A stretch of 64,000 bases of DNA. It comes from Zychaea mexicana (Eukaryota; Mucoromycota; Mucoromycetes; Mucorales; Lichtheimiaceae). The DNA is taken from NCBI RefSeq assembly GCF_025766255.1, contig NW_026516767.1, positions 62,001-126,000 on the forward strand, written 5' to 3'. The notes below the pieces were generated by a model. The model did not search any database and was not told where the DNA came from. It saw nothing but the letters and a program-made list of their open reading frames with translations. Position 1 is the first letter of the stretch. Every line of letters begins with the position of its first letter. Below are positions 46,685-58,973 of the stretch, piece by piece. A program made the translations under genes and the position numbers.

Positions 46685-48649
46685 ATGGAACCCGTGGACA
46701 GCACCCAACACGTTAAAACTGACTGGTTAAAACAACAACCACAACAAAAGCGGTCGTCCACCTTCGCGTCGCACAGTCCTTATAGTGTCAACACCACCAG
46801 CAACAACCCAGTCTCCTCTTTGACCATGCACGAGCGAAACATGATATCAAGCAACACAAATAAACCATGGACTTCCATTGCCGCCACCGAAGTCCATCAA
46901 CGATCCCTTGCCCCGTCACCCACGCTCTCAGTATCATCCATCATCTCCTCTTCATCCGGCCCTTCCTTGTCATTACCAATAAAGACGAGCAGCATCGGCT
47001 TAAACGGTCAGTTCCTTCCGCCACTCGACCTCGAACCGCTCATGATCCATCCACAAGACGACGAAGACGAAGAAGATGATGCTACCCACAACGATCCTAG
47101 TTCTTCTTTGATACGAATTCGCGAGCTTGAAGATCAACTTGCACGGGCACAAGACGAAGCTCGAACATACAAGGAGCAATTGGCTCACCAGAACCAAACA
47201 GCGCAGCGCATGCTTGAAGCATCGTTGGTCGAAACGGAAAAACAAACCATCGAGATTCGACAGCTTGTGGATGTTGTCAACAAACAAGAACGACTTATCC
47301 ACTTGTTACATGAAAAAACATCAACATCTTCATCATCTACCTTTTGTTCAGCAGCAGCAGCAGCAGCAGCATCAACATCATCATCCGCAACAACAGCATC
47401 ACAATTATCATCGTCGCCACCTCCTCCCCCACCTCATGACGAAGAATACACTTACATGCGATGCCAAATAGTGCAGATGCGTAAAGAGCTAGATACTTTA
47501 AACAGCGAAAAAAGGAGTCTAGAGGCACGCATGGCATCATTTCTGGAAGAAGAATTGGACGATATGACCATGTCACACGAAGATTTGAGCACGTTTGGAT
47601 ATCGTCATCAGCGACACAATTCAGAGCAACAGAACCAAGAGATTTTACAGCACTTGGAGATGCGACGACGTAGCAGTAGTGTCTTGGATGCTGATCAGTA
47701 CAGTCTCATGGCATTTGGCGGCACCTCACCTCCCAATCACCATATACAAGTCAGTGCTACAAACAGCAGCGGGTTGCTACCCCCATTGAACCAAGTTCGA
47801 GAAGAAGAAGACGAAACGGATGATGATGATGATGACGAGGATGCCGTTTCTCGATACTCTTCTTTTGCCTCTTCACCCATGACAACTACCACATCCTTTC
47901 ATTCACCTTCGATGGCATCGTCAAACAACTACTTTATGAAACAATCATCATCATCCTCGTCTACGGGCGTCCGAGAATCTATAGCATCGCTTTCTTCGCC
48001 AACCACTGCAGCAGCCAATAATGCTGCCCGCAAAGCAGCTTGGGCTCGTGTCATGCTTCCTGTGACCGGTGTCATGCCGCCAGCAACGCCACCTCCTAGC
48101 CATCCGTTACCACCTGTACCACCCAACATCATGGATGGCGACGACGACGACGACGACAATGCATCGGATCATGGTAGTAATATACCAGAAGCACCAGCAA
48201 GCAAGGACAATGATGACGACACTAATCAAGACAACCGACAACAAGAAGAATATGTCCCACCTTCTCCGGCCACGACCCGTTCTTTCTCACCCGTATCCTC
48301 CAATCGAATGTCGATGCATCCTCTTGTCATTTCCACTTCAATCAGTACCAGTAGTCATAGCCACACTGCTTCTGCTGCTGCTGCTGCCAAAAAGCATACG
48401 TCAGCCGACGCTATTACTCGACAAACAAGAGCAGTACGATCCATCTCACCACCACCCCCCTCCGCTCCTCCAACGGTATCGCCCCAATCATCAAGTCTTT
48501 TGGCTGCTCTCAACAAGAACCATTCTGTGGACGCCAATCTCGGAAGACCAATCGCCACAGGCGCATCATCATCCGATAGAGCATCCGTACCAGCAGTAAC
48601 AGAGAGAGGCAGTTTTTGGAGGGGCATGAAGAAAAAGTGGAAGAAATAA
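46685..48649 (+). CDS. Ser-rich coiled-coil protein, function unknown
   Basis: Single exon, 654 aa from MEPVDSTQHVKTDW. Residues 1-135 are Ser/Thr/Asn-rich. A heptad-type coiled coil runs from about residue 140 to 210 (LIRIRELEDQLARAQDEART, QTIEIRQLVDVVNKQERLI) and a second short one follows after a poly-Ala/Ser stretch (MRCQIVQMRKELDTLNSEKR). The rest is disordered, with acidic runs, a PPATPPPSHPLPPVPP proline segment and a basic end GSFWRGMKKKWKK that could bind membranes or nucleic acid. I chose 46685 over the upstream in-frame ATG at 46499 because that extension encodes the CT microsatellite. No named family is recognised. Confidence 0.82.
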   Translation: MEPVDSTQHVKTDWLKQQPQQKRSSTFASHSPYSVNTTSNNPVSSLTMHERNMISSNTNKPWTSIAATEVHQRSLAPSPTLSVSSIISSSSGPSLSLPIKTSSIGLNGQFLPPLDLEPLMIHPQDDEDEEDDATHNDPSSSLIRIRELEDQLARAQDEARTYKEQLAHQNQTAQRMLEASLVETEKQTIEIRQLVDVVNKQERLIHLLHEKTSTSSSSTFCSAAAAAAASTSSSATTASQLSSSPPPPPPHDEEYTYMRCQIVQMRKELDTLNSEKRSLEARMASFLEEELDDMTMSHEDLSTFGYRHQRHNSEQQNQEILQHLEMRRRSSSVLDADQYSLMAFGGTSPPNHHIQVSATNSSGLLPPLNQVREEEDETDDDDDDEDAVSRYSSFASSPMTTTTSFHSPSMASSNNYFMKQSSSSSSTGVRESIASLSSPTTAAANNAARKAAWARVMLPVTGVMPPATPPPSHPLPPVPPNIMDGDDDDDDNASDHGSNIPEAPASKDNDDDTNQDNRQQEEYVPPSPATTRSFSPVSSNRMSMHPLVISTSISTSSHSHTASAAAAAKKHTSADAITRQTRAVRSISPPPPSAPPTVSPQSSSLLAALNKNHSVDANLGRPIATGASSSDRASVPAVTERGSFWRGMKKKWKK

Positions 48650-48719
48650 GTTGTTACCTTTTGACAACCCGTTGTACATTATCAAAATTGTTCTTTTCTT
48701 TTAAAATCTAATTATTACT

Positions 48720-48742
48720 ATCTACTACTACTACTACTACTA
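48720..48742. repeat. (ACT)n microsatellite
   Basis: Seven to eight ACT units in the short convergent spacer. Confidence 0.85.
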
Positions 48743-48772
48743 CATTAGTTTTAACAAAATAAATACATGCAT

Positions 48773-50317
48773 TTACAAGCCATTCTCGCTATTTGACAAT
48801 GACGACGCTATAGGTTTCATTTCTTCAGCGCGCCGTCTCCGTTCACACCCACACACACCGTCATCACCCCGGATATCATTTGCACAATCAGAACAACAAT
48901 AAACGTTCTTGTTTGCTTTGGATGTGCAATCTGTACAATACAACACCAAAAGATGACAATAGCGCGTTCCACATTTTTGATAGACGTCCCAAGGTGCTTT
49001 GCATTCTTGACAAACACTGACAACGGTGGTGATAACTGACTGTGGATCGTCTGCTAGCGATAATGCTTGACGAGCGTCAAAGACGTAATTCTTGCCTAGC
49101 CAGAGGGAAGGTTTGTCATCCTCGTGTCGTTGTGTTTTACACCATTCAATATAGTTATGGATTCCACCCTTGAGCATATGGATTTTGGTATCGGGTGATA
49201 ACACCTGGTGCATGTATGCCGTAGCCTTTTCGCATCGAATTCCGCTAATAATAAATGTCAGTATTTTTTCTTTTCTGATACACAACAAAACATGATTTTT
49301 TGTCTTTACCCTGTACAATAAGTGAAAATGGTTTTGCCTTCCAACGACGCGCGATTCCGATCCACATATTCAGGAAACCGACTGAATTTGCGGATCGCAG
49401 GTGTCACTGCATCTTTAAACAACCCAATCCGACTCTCGTAATAATTCCTTGTATCGAGCAACACCGTCTCCTTGTTCTGGTCATGGTGTGCCAATACCAT
49501 TTCATGGAACTCGTGTGGTTCCAATTTCTTGATACGACTCGACGCTGCTTGGAGTTGATTCAACCCCACCAGCGACGGTCGTCCCAACGGACAAATCTCA
49601 TCCACGACTTTGATGGACAGGTCCGAAAAAACGTGTCGACATCCTTTGGATGGTTTGAAAAAATGATAGCGTCGTTCTGTAAGGTTGTTGTTGTTGTTAT
49701 TTATTTTGGCGAGATTGTCCTTGATAAACGGTGGTGTTGTCGTAATCCAATCGAGATACGTTTCAATGTCAACGCTTGTTCCTGCCAACGTGATATTGAC
49801 GCCTTCATGGGCTATACGCACTTTGCCGGTCAACTGTTGCTTTTGACATATATTCTGGTGTTGTTGGGCAAATGCATCTGGATCGTCTACGGATACATAT
49901 TTGTAGAATAAAATGACTCGGCAATTCTCAACGTCGCAGTCGCAGTTGTTCACATTGATCGGATCAGAACTTCCCTGTTCGAAGAAGGGCCCCCCAATGT
50001 CAGAAAAGACTATCTATTTTGAAAAGAACCAAAGACGGTATATATACCTTGGGTGCTCGTCGTTTACGAAATTCACTCTCCATGCGTCGTTGCTGTTGCT
50101 GTTGTTGTTCTTTTTCATGCTCTAATCGCTCTTTCCAGAGCCGATCTTGCCATTGCTCAATGTCAGCAGTATGGTCTGCATGGACATGACGTCCAATAGC
50201 TTCATGGGTATAATAATCAGTACCACAGCAGGTCCAGGTCGTGTCGTCCGTCTTTTTAGCACGAATAACTCGCTGTATTGCTACGCTTTTGATTTTGCGT
50301 TGTATATCTTGTACCAT
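48773..50317 (-). CDS. TrhO/TSTD2-like rhodanese-domain protein
   Basis: Bacterial TrhO hydroxylates uridine-34 of tRNA; eukaryotic relatives include TSTD2. Exon 1 (50317-50048) has a finger-like TWTCCGTDYYTHEAIGRHVH stretch and a charged coiled coil (LWKERLEHEKEQQQQQQ). Exon 2 begins at 49974; the intron has a GTATAT donor. It encodes the TrhO N-terminal domain (ILFYKYVSVDDPDAFAQQHQ, GKVRIAHEGVNITLAGT) and the rhodanese domain (VLLDTRNYYESRIGLF). The active-site loop CTGGIRCEKATAYM forms exactly across the second intron. The C-terminal part has a Cys cluster (CQECKAPWDVYQKC, YCTDCTSKANKNVYCCSDC) likely to bind zinc. Total about 470 aa. tRNA modification here is inferred from the family. Confidence 0.9.
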
Positions 50318-50736
50318 AACAAAGTAGGCTTTTGTTTCCAGAGGTAGTGAGGTATTAATAAATGTAAACTATATCGTCGCACATGTTTTAAAATGCTTGG
50401 ATTCCGCCACCTACCACCGCTTATGTCATGGACAACTTGACAATTCAGGGACCGTGCAACGCTCTCTTTGTTTGTTGCCAGGTACATAACTCAGGTTTGC
50501 AAAAGTGGTATATACACAAGAAAAGCAACCCATCATAGCTAGGCCACTTTTGAATTTTGACATCGAGAAGGGGAACTCTAGAGGCATTACATACCGTTGT
50601 CATGTCCTATCCATCTATAAAGAATAATAAAAAAGGAGGGAAAAGGCCGGATGGATCTGCAATTGACCATTGCTTTCTCTTTCTCTCTTTTGTTAAAGTG
50701 GTGGTTTTTTCTATATCCACCACCATCATCATCATC
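50318..50736. promoter_or_regulatory. Divergent region between rhodanese gene and PMT2-type gene
   Basis: About 420 bp between start codons, with CT-rich sequence and a short ATC repeat just before the plus-strand ATG. No gene is seen. Confidence 0.5.
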
Positions 50737-53608
50737 ATGGATAATTTAAAAAGAAGACATATTGCACATCCTGAGGAGTTACTGAACAATACCGCCGTAG
50801 ATGAGCCCACCTATGAACGTATTTCATTACAAGACGATGAGGACGTGTACGCAGAAAAACTCAAGGCACAGCGTCAACGTGGCTATCGTCAAAAAGTATA
50901 TAAGGGGACGAGAGCAAGAGGGAGAAATGCACGATTGACCCATTCAATGTTTATATAGTATGTTGCCTGGACAATACAAAACACACACGTCATTGTACCT
51001 ACTGTTTTGACGCTATTGGCATTCTGGACGCGGTTCCGAGACATTGATCGCTCTCATAAGGTTGTTTGGGATGAAGCGCATTTTGGCAAGGTAAGAGTGC
51101 ATAATAAAAAAGAAAACAACATCTCTTTATCATGGGAGGAACTCACAAAAGCTTCTCTGTGTGTAGTTTGGCTCCTATTATTTAAAACACGAGTTTTATT
51201 TCGACGTCCATCCACCTCTTGGTAAAATGCTGGTGGCTCTTTCGGGATGGCTGGCCGGTTATGATGGATCATTTAGTTTTGAGTCTGGCAAGGAATATCC
51301 TGAAAATGTGAATTTTGCTGCTATGCGCATTTTCAATGCTTTTTGGGGCGCGCTCATCATTCCAATGGCATATGCTACGTCTCGGCAGCTGGGGATGTCA
51401 ATGGCTGCGAGTACTTTGGCAGCAGCTATGGTGCTGTGTGGTAAGTTGTGTTAACTTGATTAAAGTCGTTTTCCCTTTTCCTAACAAAAACATTTTGTGC
51501 AGATACGGCGTATCTTTGTATCAGTCGATTCATCCTGTTGGATTCAATGTTGCTTTTCTTCACCTGTGCTTCGCTATACTGTTTGGCTGGAATCCGTAAA
51601 GCGCGTCATAGGTAATATACATATCGTCTAAGGTTCTGTTGACGTGATGCAGAACTAACACAATGTTTACTTTTTTTTTCTCTTATTGCATATGTTTATA
51701 GCCCGTTTTCAAAAGCATGGTGGTTTTGGCTTACCATGACAGGTGTGTCTTTGGGTTGTGTTTCCAGGTATGTTATCAAAATTTTTGCAAGAGAGAGAGA
51801 GAGAGAGCAAAGCGGTAAAAATGTTAACATCAACGCCTATTTGTGTCATGTACACCAAAGCGTGAAATGGGTGGGCTTATTTGCTGTTGCTCTTGTTGGC
51901 CTTTACACCATCGAAGAACTCTGGGACCTATTCGGCGACCTCAAGCTGCCCAAACTAGCCTACCTGGAACACTGGATTGCACGCGGTGTGGCATTGATTG
52001 CTATTCCAGCCATCATCTACATGGCCAGCTTTTTTGCTCACTTTACTGTATTGAACAAGAGCGGTCCCGGGGATGCTCAGATGAGCTCCTTGTTCCAAGC
52101 ACAGCTTGAAGGAAACGAACTTGCCGAAAATCCAATCGGTAAAAAAGAAAGAGAGAGAGAGAGGCTCAAGCATGTACATAGAACTGATAATAATACTTGC
52201 GATGATACAGAAATCGCGTTCGGCTCTTCCGTGACCCTCAAGAACAATGCCTTTGGTGGTGGTTTACTTCACTCGCATGTACAAAGGTATCCTGAGGGTT
52301 CCATGCAACAACAAGTCACTTGCTACCACCACAAGGACGGCAACAATGACTGGATGTTCACCCAACCCGATCCAAACAACAAGCAAGCAGAAGACGATCA
52401 AGCAGCAGTGGAGTACATTGGTGACGGACAAGAGGTTCGACTCGTGCACAAAAACACCAAACGTAAACTGCACAGCCATGCTATTCCAGCCCCTGTCACT
52501 GTCGACCAATTCGAAGTAAGCGGCTATGGCGATGAAAGTGTGGTCGATATCAAGGACACTTGGCGGATCGAGATTGTCGACGACATTGCCGACAGCCACG
52601 CATCCAAAGACCGTGTTCGAGCCTTGTCTACTCGATTCCGTATCCGTCACGTCCATCTGAACTGTTTGCTTGCAGCGCACAATACGCTTTTGCCAGCGTG
52701 GGGATTCAAGCAAATTGAGGTGGTCTGTGATCGTGACGCAAAGGATGATGATCCTCACGCTTGGTGGAATGTGGAAGAGCATCAAAACGAAAAGTGTATG
52801 TTGTTATCAAAATCCTCCTCCCACGATAGCAAGACATTGGAAGCTATGTGTTCTCTAACGAGCAACAAAACATTACATTACGTTATGATTAGTGCCTCCT
52901 GCGCCAAAGAGTGCACGTCGATCCAAGTTTTTCAATGACTTTGTTCATCTTAATGCGGCCATGTGGCGATCCAACAACGCACTGATCCCAGACCCGGATA
53001 AAGACGACAAGCTAGCATCGGCACCTTCTCAATGGCCACTCGTCTCTATTGGACTACGCATGTGTAGCTGGAGTGATGAAAACGTAAAATACTTTTTACT
53101 TGGAAACCCTGTTGTCTGGTGGTCAAGCTTTGCTTCTCTTTGGGTATTCGGTGTTGCGGCTGGCGTCTACAACGTACAAATGCGACGTCAATACTGTGAA
53201 CTATCTGCGAGTAAGTCATACTTTATGTATCTCGGATAGATTGATAATGATTGCTAAGTTTTGTATAAAAAAACAGATCAATGGGACAAATTTGTTTCTG
53301 TGGGCAAGATGCTTTTCCTCGGATGGTTCTTGCACTATATCCCATTCTTCATCATGGGTCGCGTCACCTATCTCCACCACTACTTCCCTGCCTTATACTT
53401 TAGTATCCTAATGGTCCCGTTCTTGATGGATCATTTCACGCAACGGGCTACACCAAGACGGCGACAGATGGTGTTCACCATTGCGTTCACTGCAGTGATT
53501 CTCACGTTTGTGTATTTCTCGCCTTTTGCTTTTGGCATGCGAGGACCAGCGTCAGAGTATAGTGGTCGTCAATGGTTCAAGGCTTGGACCATCACAGAGG
53601 CTTTATAA
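50737..53608 (+). CDS. Protein O-mannosyltransferase, PMT2 type
   Basis: ER multi-TM enzyme that transfers mannose from dolichyl-phosphate mannose to Ser/Thr of secreted and wall proteins. About eight exons; exon 1 is 50737-50895 and exon 2 starts at 50959. The catalytic DE loop reads KVVWDEAHFGK. Further signature segments are YFDVHPPLGKMLVALSGWLA, FSKAWWFWLTMTGVSLGCVS, KSGPGDAQMSSLFQ, LLHSHVQRYPEGSMQQQVT with CYHHKDGNNDW (MIR region), and VTYLHHYFPALYFSILMVPF. The LHSHVQ..PEGS..QQVTCY form favours the PMT2 branch over PMT1 and PMT4. Two introns contain (GA)n tracts. The start is the ATG after the ATC repeat; upstream in-frame ATGs lie in the leader. Confidence 0.95.
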
Positions 53609-53963
53609 GCCAAATAATTTATGGAAAGAGGGCACTCTGTAGCTTCATCTTTTCCTTTTTGTATATACAAACATTAGTGATTTAGCTAATAAACAAATAT
53701 CATATCTTCCGTCCGGTACTTTTGCTGCTGCACATAGCATAACCCTGTGCACTATCATTGGCAGTATCGTCATATGTACTACACAGTGAATCATCCAATT
53801 ACAACTTTGACGAGAACACGAAAACCCATGGTGGTAGCCAATAGTACTTGTCGCTGGAATTCCCCTTAAGCCACGCCTTTTTTTTTAAACCAAGCGGGCT
53901 TTAGTATAAAGCAGTTTTGACATATCTCGAAACTTTTTTTTTCTTCCCTCCAATACATATAAA
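53609..53963. other. Intergenic, no gene seen
   Basis: About 355 bp between tandem plus-strand genes, including an AT-rich PMT2 3' region (AATAAACAAATA-like) and a T-rich leader for the FKBP gene. Confidence 0.6.
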
Positions 53964-55456
53964 ATGAGCGTTCAAGGATTCTGGGGTAAATTAAAAAATT
54001 ACTGAAGGAATCTAGAACTTATGCACTAATAATAATAATAAAAAAAACAGGTCTTCAAGTTGTTCCAAAAAAGACTTACACTCAAGTTGTCGCCGCACCT
54101 TTCCGTGTTTCCATGGTAAGAAATAATCGTATATTTTATGATCTGTCATAAAGAGGAATGGCTGACCCACTTTTTTTTTTTTTGGTTATTTGATTCATGG
54201 ATAGGCTTCATTGGGCGATGAAGTTACTGGAAAGGGTCGTACTTCTTTGTGCGTCAAAGTCGACAAGAAGGATTTCGTGTTGTGCTCGTTGTCACCCGAA
54301 AAGGTAAAGAGATTGACATCTCAAGTACGAGAGAGAGAGAGTGAAAAAGAGCTGATGCACACGCGATCGCATTCTTTGAAGATTCTAGCATAAAAAGTCT
54401 AAACTATTTTTTAATAACGTTATTAGACCGAGCAACAGCCTTTGGATATCACTTTTGTTGAGGGCGAAGAAGTCACCTTTACCGTCAAGGGTAACAAGTA
54501 AGTGTAGTTAAAATTTCTATATGGCTTTTCAGAGGTAATTGCTTTTATATTCAAACTGACGATCTTTTCTTAGCACCATCCACCTTACTGGTAACTACGT
54601 CTTTGACGATGATGAGGATGAAGGTCAAGACCTCAATGCTGCCGGGTAAAGATTTTTTTTTATTCAAACATCTCTTTTGTGTGGAAAAACAGAAATAGAC
54701 GATTCTAATTTTATAATTTACAGCCTTGAAGCTCTTTTGAAGCAGCGTGGCATGTATGACGATGAAGCTGAGGTCTCAGGCGAGGATTCTGAGGATGATG
54801 AAGAAGAAGAAGAGGAGGAGGAGGAAGAAGAAGAGGAAGAGGAAGAGGAAGACGATGATGAAGAAGATGATGAAGAACCTCCAGCCCAACCTTCCAAGAA
54901 GCGTCCTGCTGAAACCGAACAGGAAAAGCCTGCTGCCAAGAAGGCCAAGGCCGACGAAGCTCAAAAAAAGCAAGAACAGCAAAAGAAGCAGCAAGAGCAA
55001 AAGAAGCAGCAAGAGCAAAAGAAGGCTGCCGAAGCAAAGAAGGCTGCTGCTGCTGAAGCAAAGAAGGCTGCTGCTGAAACAAAGAAGGCTGCCGCTGAAA
55101 CAAAGAAGACTGAATCCCAGGTCAAGAAGCTTCCCAACGGCATGGTGATTGAAGAAGTCAAGATTGGCGATGGTGAGGTTGCAAAGAGCGGCAAGAAGGT
55201 TGGCATGCGTTACATTGGCAAGTTGACCAGCGGCAAGGTGTTTGACAAGAACACTTCGGGTCGACCCTTCTTCTTCAACCTGGGCCGTGGTGAAGTCATC
55301 AAGGGCTGGGACATTGGTGTTGCTGGCATGAAGATTGGTGGTGAGCGTAAGTTGACGATTCCTGCACCTTTGGCCTATGGCAAGCGTGGCGCACCCCCAG
55401 ATATTCCTCGTAACGCCACTCTGGTTTTCGATGTCAAGCTTGTTACTTTGAAATAA
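53964..55456 (+). CDS. Nucleolar-type FKBP peptidyl-prolyl isomerase (Fpr3/Fpr4 class)
   Basis: Nuclear FK506-binding proline isomerase class involved in histone and ribosome-related chaperoning. About six exons: MSVQGFWG, then [20 protein letters not shown], then the nucleoplasmin-like fold ([58 protein letters not shown]). The last exon holds a long acidic run (about residues 135-160), a basic [18 protein letters not shown] stretch, a Lys/Ala/Gln-rich helix repeat, and a complete C-terminal FKBP domain ([59 protein letters not shown]). Domain order matches Fpr3/Fpr4. The intron after SPEK carries a (GA)n tract. Confidence 0.94.
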
Positions 55457-55923
55457 TCTTTCCAATTCCTGTAAAATGTACAACTACACACACACACACA
55501 CATACACACATGTAATCCCATTTTTTCTTGTTTTTTATCTCATACACACACGCATCCAGAACCTCTCTTTTTTTGTTCTTTCTTTTATATAAATATATAT
55601 AAAACGTGCTAAGCATTGCCCTTTTTCTATTCTATCTGTCTGCAACGAAATCAAAAAATTAGAGAATCATTGACAACCCGTTTTCGCATGCACAGTTGTT
55701 GTGGGCGGTGGTCGTAGTTATAGTGATGGGTGGTAGTGATGGTGATGGATGGGGGGTTATACTCTAAACGAAAAAAAAGCATCAAATGCTGGATTAAAAA
55801 ATAGAAGAAAGAAATTGGAGAGGTGTGGTCAAATGGTATCGTTGAGGAATTTAGTAAATATGTGTAATGTGTATTCTTGGTTGTTAGTGGTCGGTAGTCC
55901 TTGCGTGCGGCAAAAGAAATACT
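55457..55923. other. Convergent 3' region with (CA)n
   Basis: About 470 bp between convergent genes. A CA-rich run lies near 55488-55510. No gene is seen. Confidence 0.7.
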
Positions 55924-57310
<1,387 letters not shown>

Positions 57311-57809
57311 TTTTTTCTATTGATTTACAAAATGTCAACGTAAAGGAAAAAGAGAGAAAAAGAAAAGGGGTATGTGTGCGTTGTTAAAAGAAGAGAGGCA
57401 ATTTTTCTTTTTTTACTAAAGAACCCTTTTTTTTCATAACCACCAAAGAGTCGATCGTGTAACCTACATCCCCCCCTCCCCCGTGCCAAAATTCATGACG
57501 AACTCCTGACTAAATGATGATGATGATGGTGACGATGACGGCTATGTGGATTAATTTCTGTGGCCCGTACTGAATCCAACTCTTTGACGAGGTAAATTAA
57601 AAGGGGGTACCGGTCACTTTCACTCTCATCTATTACATGCACGCATAAGCACAAATGGCAATGTATATCAACATAATAAAGAAGCAAGCATGGTGTTTTT
57701 TTTAAACAAATAGTTTCTTGTTATTTTTTTGGTGTGTGGTTTGGAAGAAAAAGATGGATCATGATCGCTTTCCCATTCATTCAAGAATAGTAAAAACACA
57801 CAACATAAC
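57311..57809. other. Intergenic, no gene seen
   Basis: About 500 bp between tandem minus-strand genes, with T-rich promoter-like sequence upstream of RAB6 and a short ATG/ATC repeat near 57514-57530. Confidence 0.6.
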
Positions 57810-58759
57810 TTAGAATCTAAGCTTGCTGAAGAACCACTTGTTCTTGCCGGTCTGATATCTCTCCTCGAAAAGCTTCTTGATGACCTGTTCATTCACAATA
57901 GAACCATTGATGAGTATTCTTATATCCCTTCTGCAGATACTACAATCGTCGGATGATCATCAAAGACCCCTCCCCCTTTATTTTTTTTTACCTTCTTGGA
58001 CTCTGATCGCTGGGTGGCGTCCTTGAAAGTCTCAGCAGAGACAGTACCCTTAATCTGCTCCAAGTCAAGAGCATAACTATGTCACAGTAATGTTAATAAA
58101 AACCATATCCCAGATCTCCCCCTTCTTTTCTTTTTCTTTAATATTTCTTCGCTTTAGAACTGATTCATTACCGAGTGGGCATCATGTGGTTGTAGTTGAC
58201 AATCTTAACGAAAGGCTTGACCTTGGAGCGCTTGGCGAGCTTCTTCTTGCCCATGGCCTTGGTAACCTTCAAGGGGTAGCTTTCGATACCAGCGACGACA
58301 GCGTAGCCGTAGGGTCTGTCCTTGGTACCCTCATCGTGGTCTAAACAATTTAAATTTCGATTCCGTCAGTTTTATATTATTTGGGCGCGTATATATATTT
58401 TTTTCAAAATGAAAAAAAATCTCGGGAAAAGGGGAACGAAAATGCTTTTCGAAAGTTGACGATACATACTGCGAACGACGACAGCCTTCTTGCCAGCATA
58501 GCGACCCTGCAAAATGACAACGACCTAGACAGAATCGAGGGAACAAAAATTGGAAAAAAATCAGTTTCAATGCCGATTCAAATTGGGGCCAATGAGCCAT
58601 CTCGGGTATAAGGTCGATTTGGGTTCTCGTTGATCGAATCGTTCGTGTTTTCAATCCATCCATAATCGTCCTCTACGCATCCATCCCCGTAATAGATAGT
58701 GTGTCGTGCATCGATACTGTATATGTACGTACCTTACCAGCCTTGATGAATTTTACCAT
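57810..58759 (-). CDS. RPL27: 60S ribosomal protein L27 (eL27)
   Basis: Large-subunit protein eL27. About five exons; exon 1 (58759-58733) encodes MVKFIKAGK before a GTACGT donor. Following exons give [18 protein letters not shown], then [20 protein letters not shown] with [20 protein letters not shown] and [16 protein letters not shown], then [20 protein letters not shown], and finally [20 protein letters not shown] with the conserved end KLRF. Length about 136 aa, as in other eukaryotes. It shares a short promoter with the divergent gene at 58974. Confidence 0.96.
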
Positions 58760-58973
58760 GGTGTCAGAAAGTAAAAAAGAGAAAGTCCACTATTTCCAAG
58801 CCCACAGCTTCGAATACCCAGCCAGAGCCTCCCCCCTCCCAAACCCTCCTACCTCAGCCCGAATCCAATCAAATTTGGTACCCCGCTCCTCTACCCAGAA
58901 TGCTTTTCCACTCACTTGAATCCACCTTTATAAACCCCCCCCCCTCTCTCGTGTTAATGCACACAACACGAGC
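58760..58973. promoter_or_regulatory. Bidirectional promoter, RPL27 / SLX4-like gene
   Basis: Only 214 bp separate the two divergent start codons, so both promoters must overlap. The segment has pyrimidine-rich blocks (CCTCCCCCCTCCC near 58828 and CCCCCCCCCTCTCTC near 58936). Confidence 0.6.

Noticed and set aside
54711..55483. Long antisense frames opposite the FKBP acidic and lysine-rich tracts
   Set aside because: Artefacts of GAA/GAG/AAG-rich coding on the other strand.
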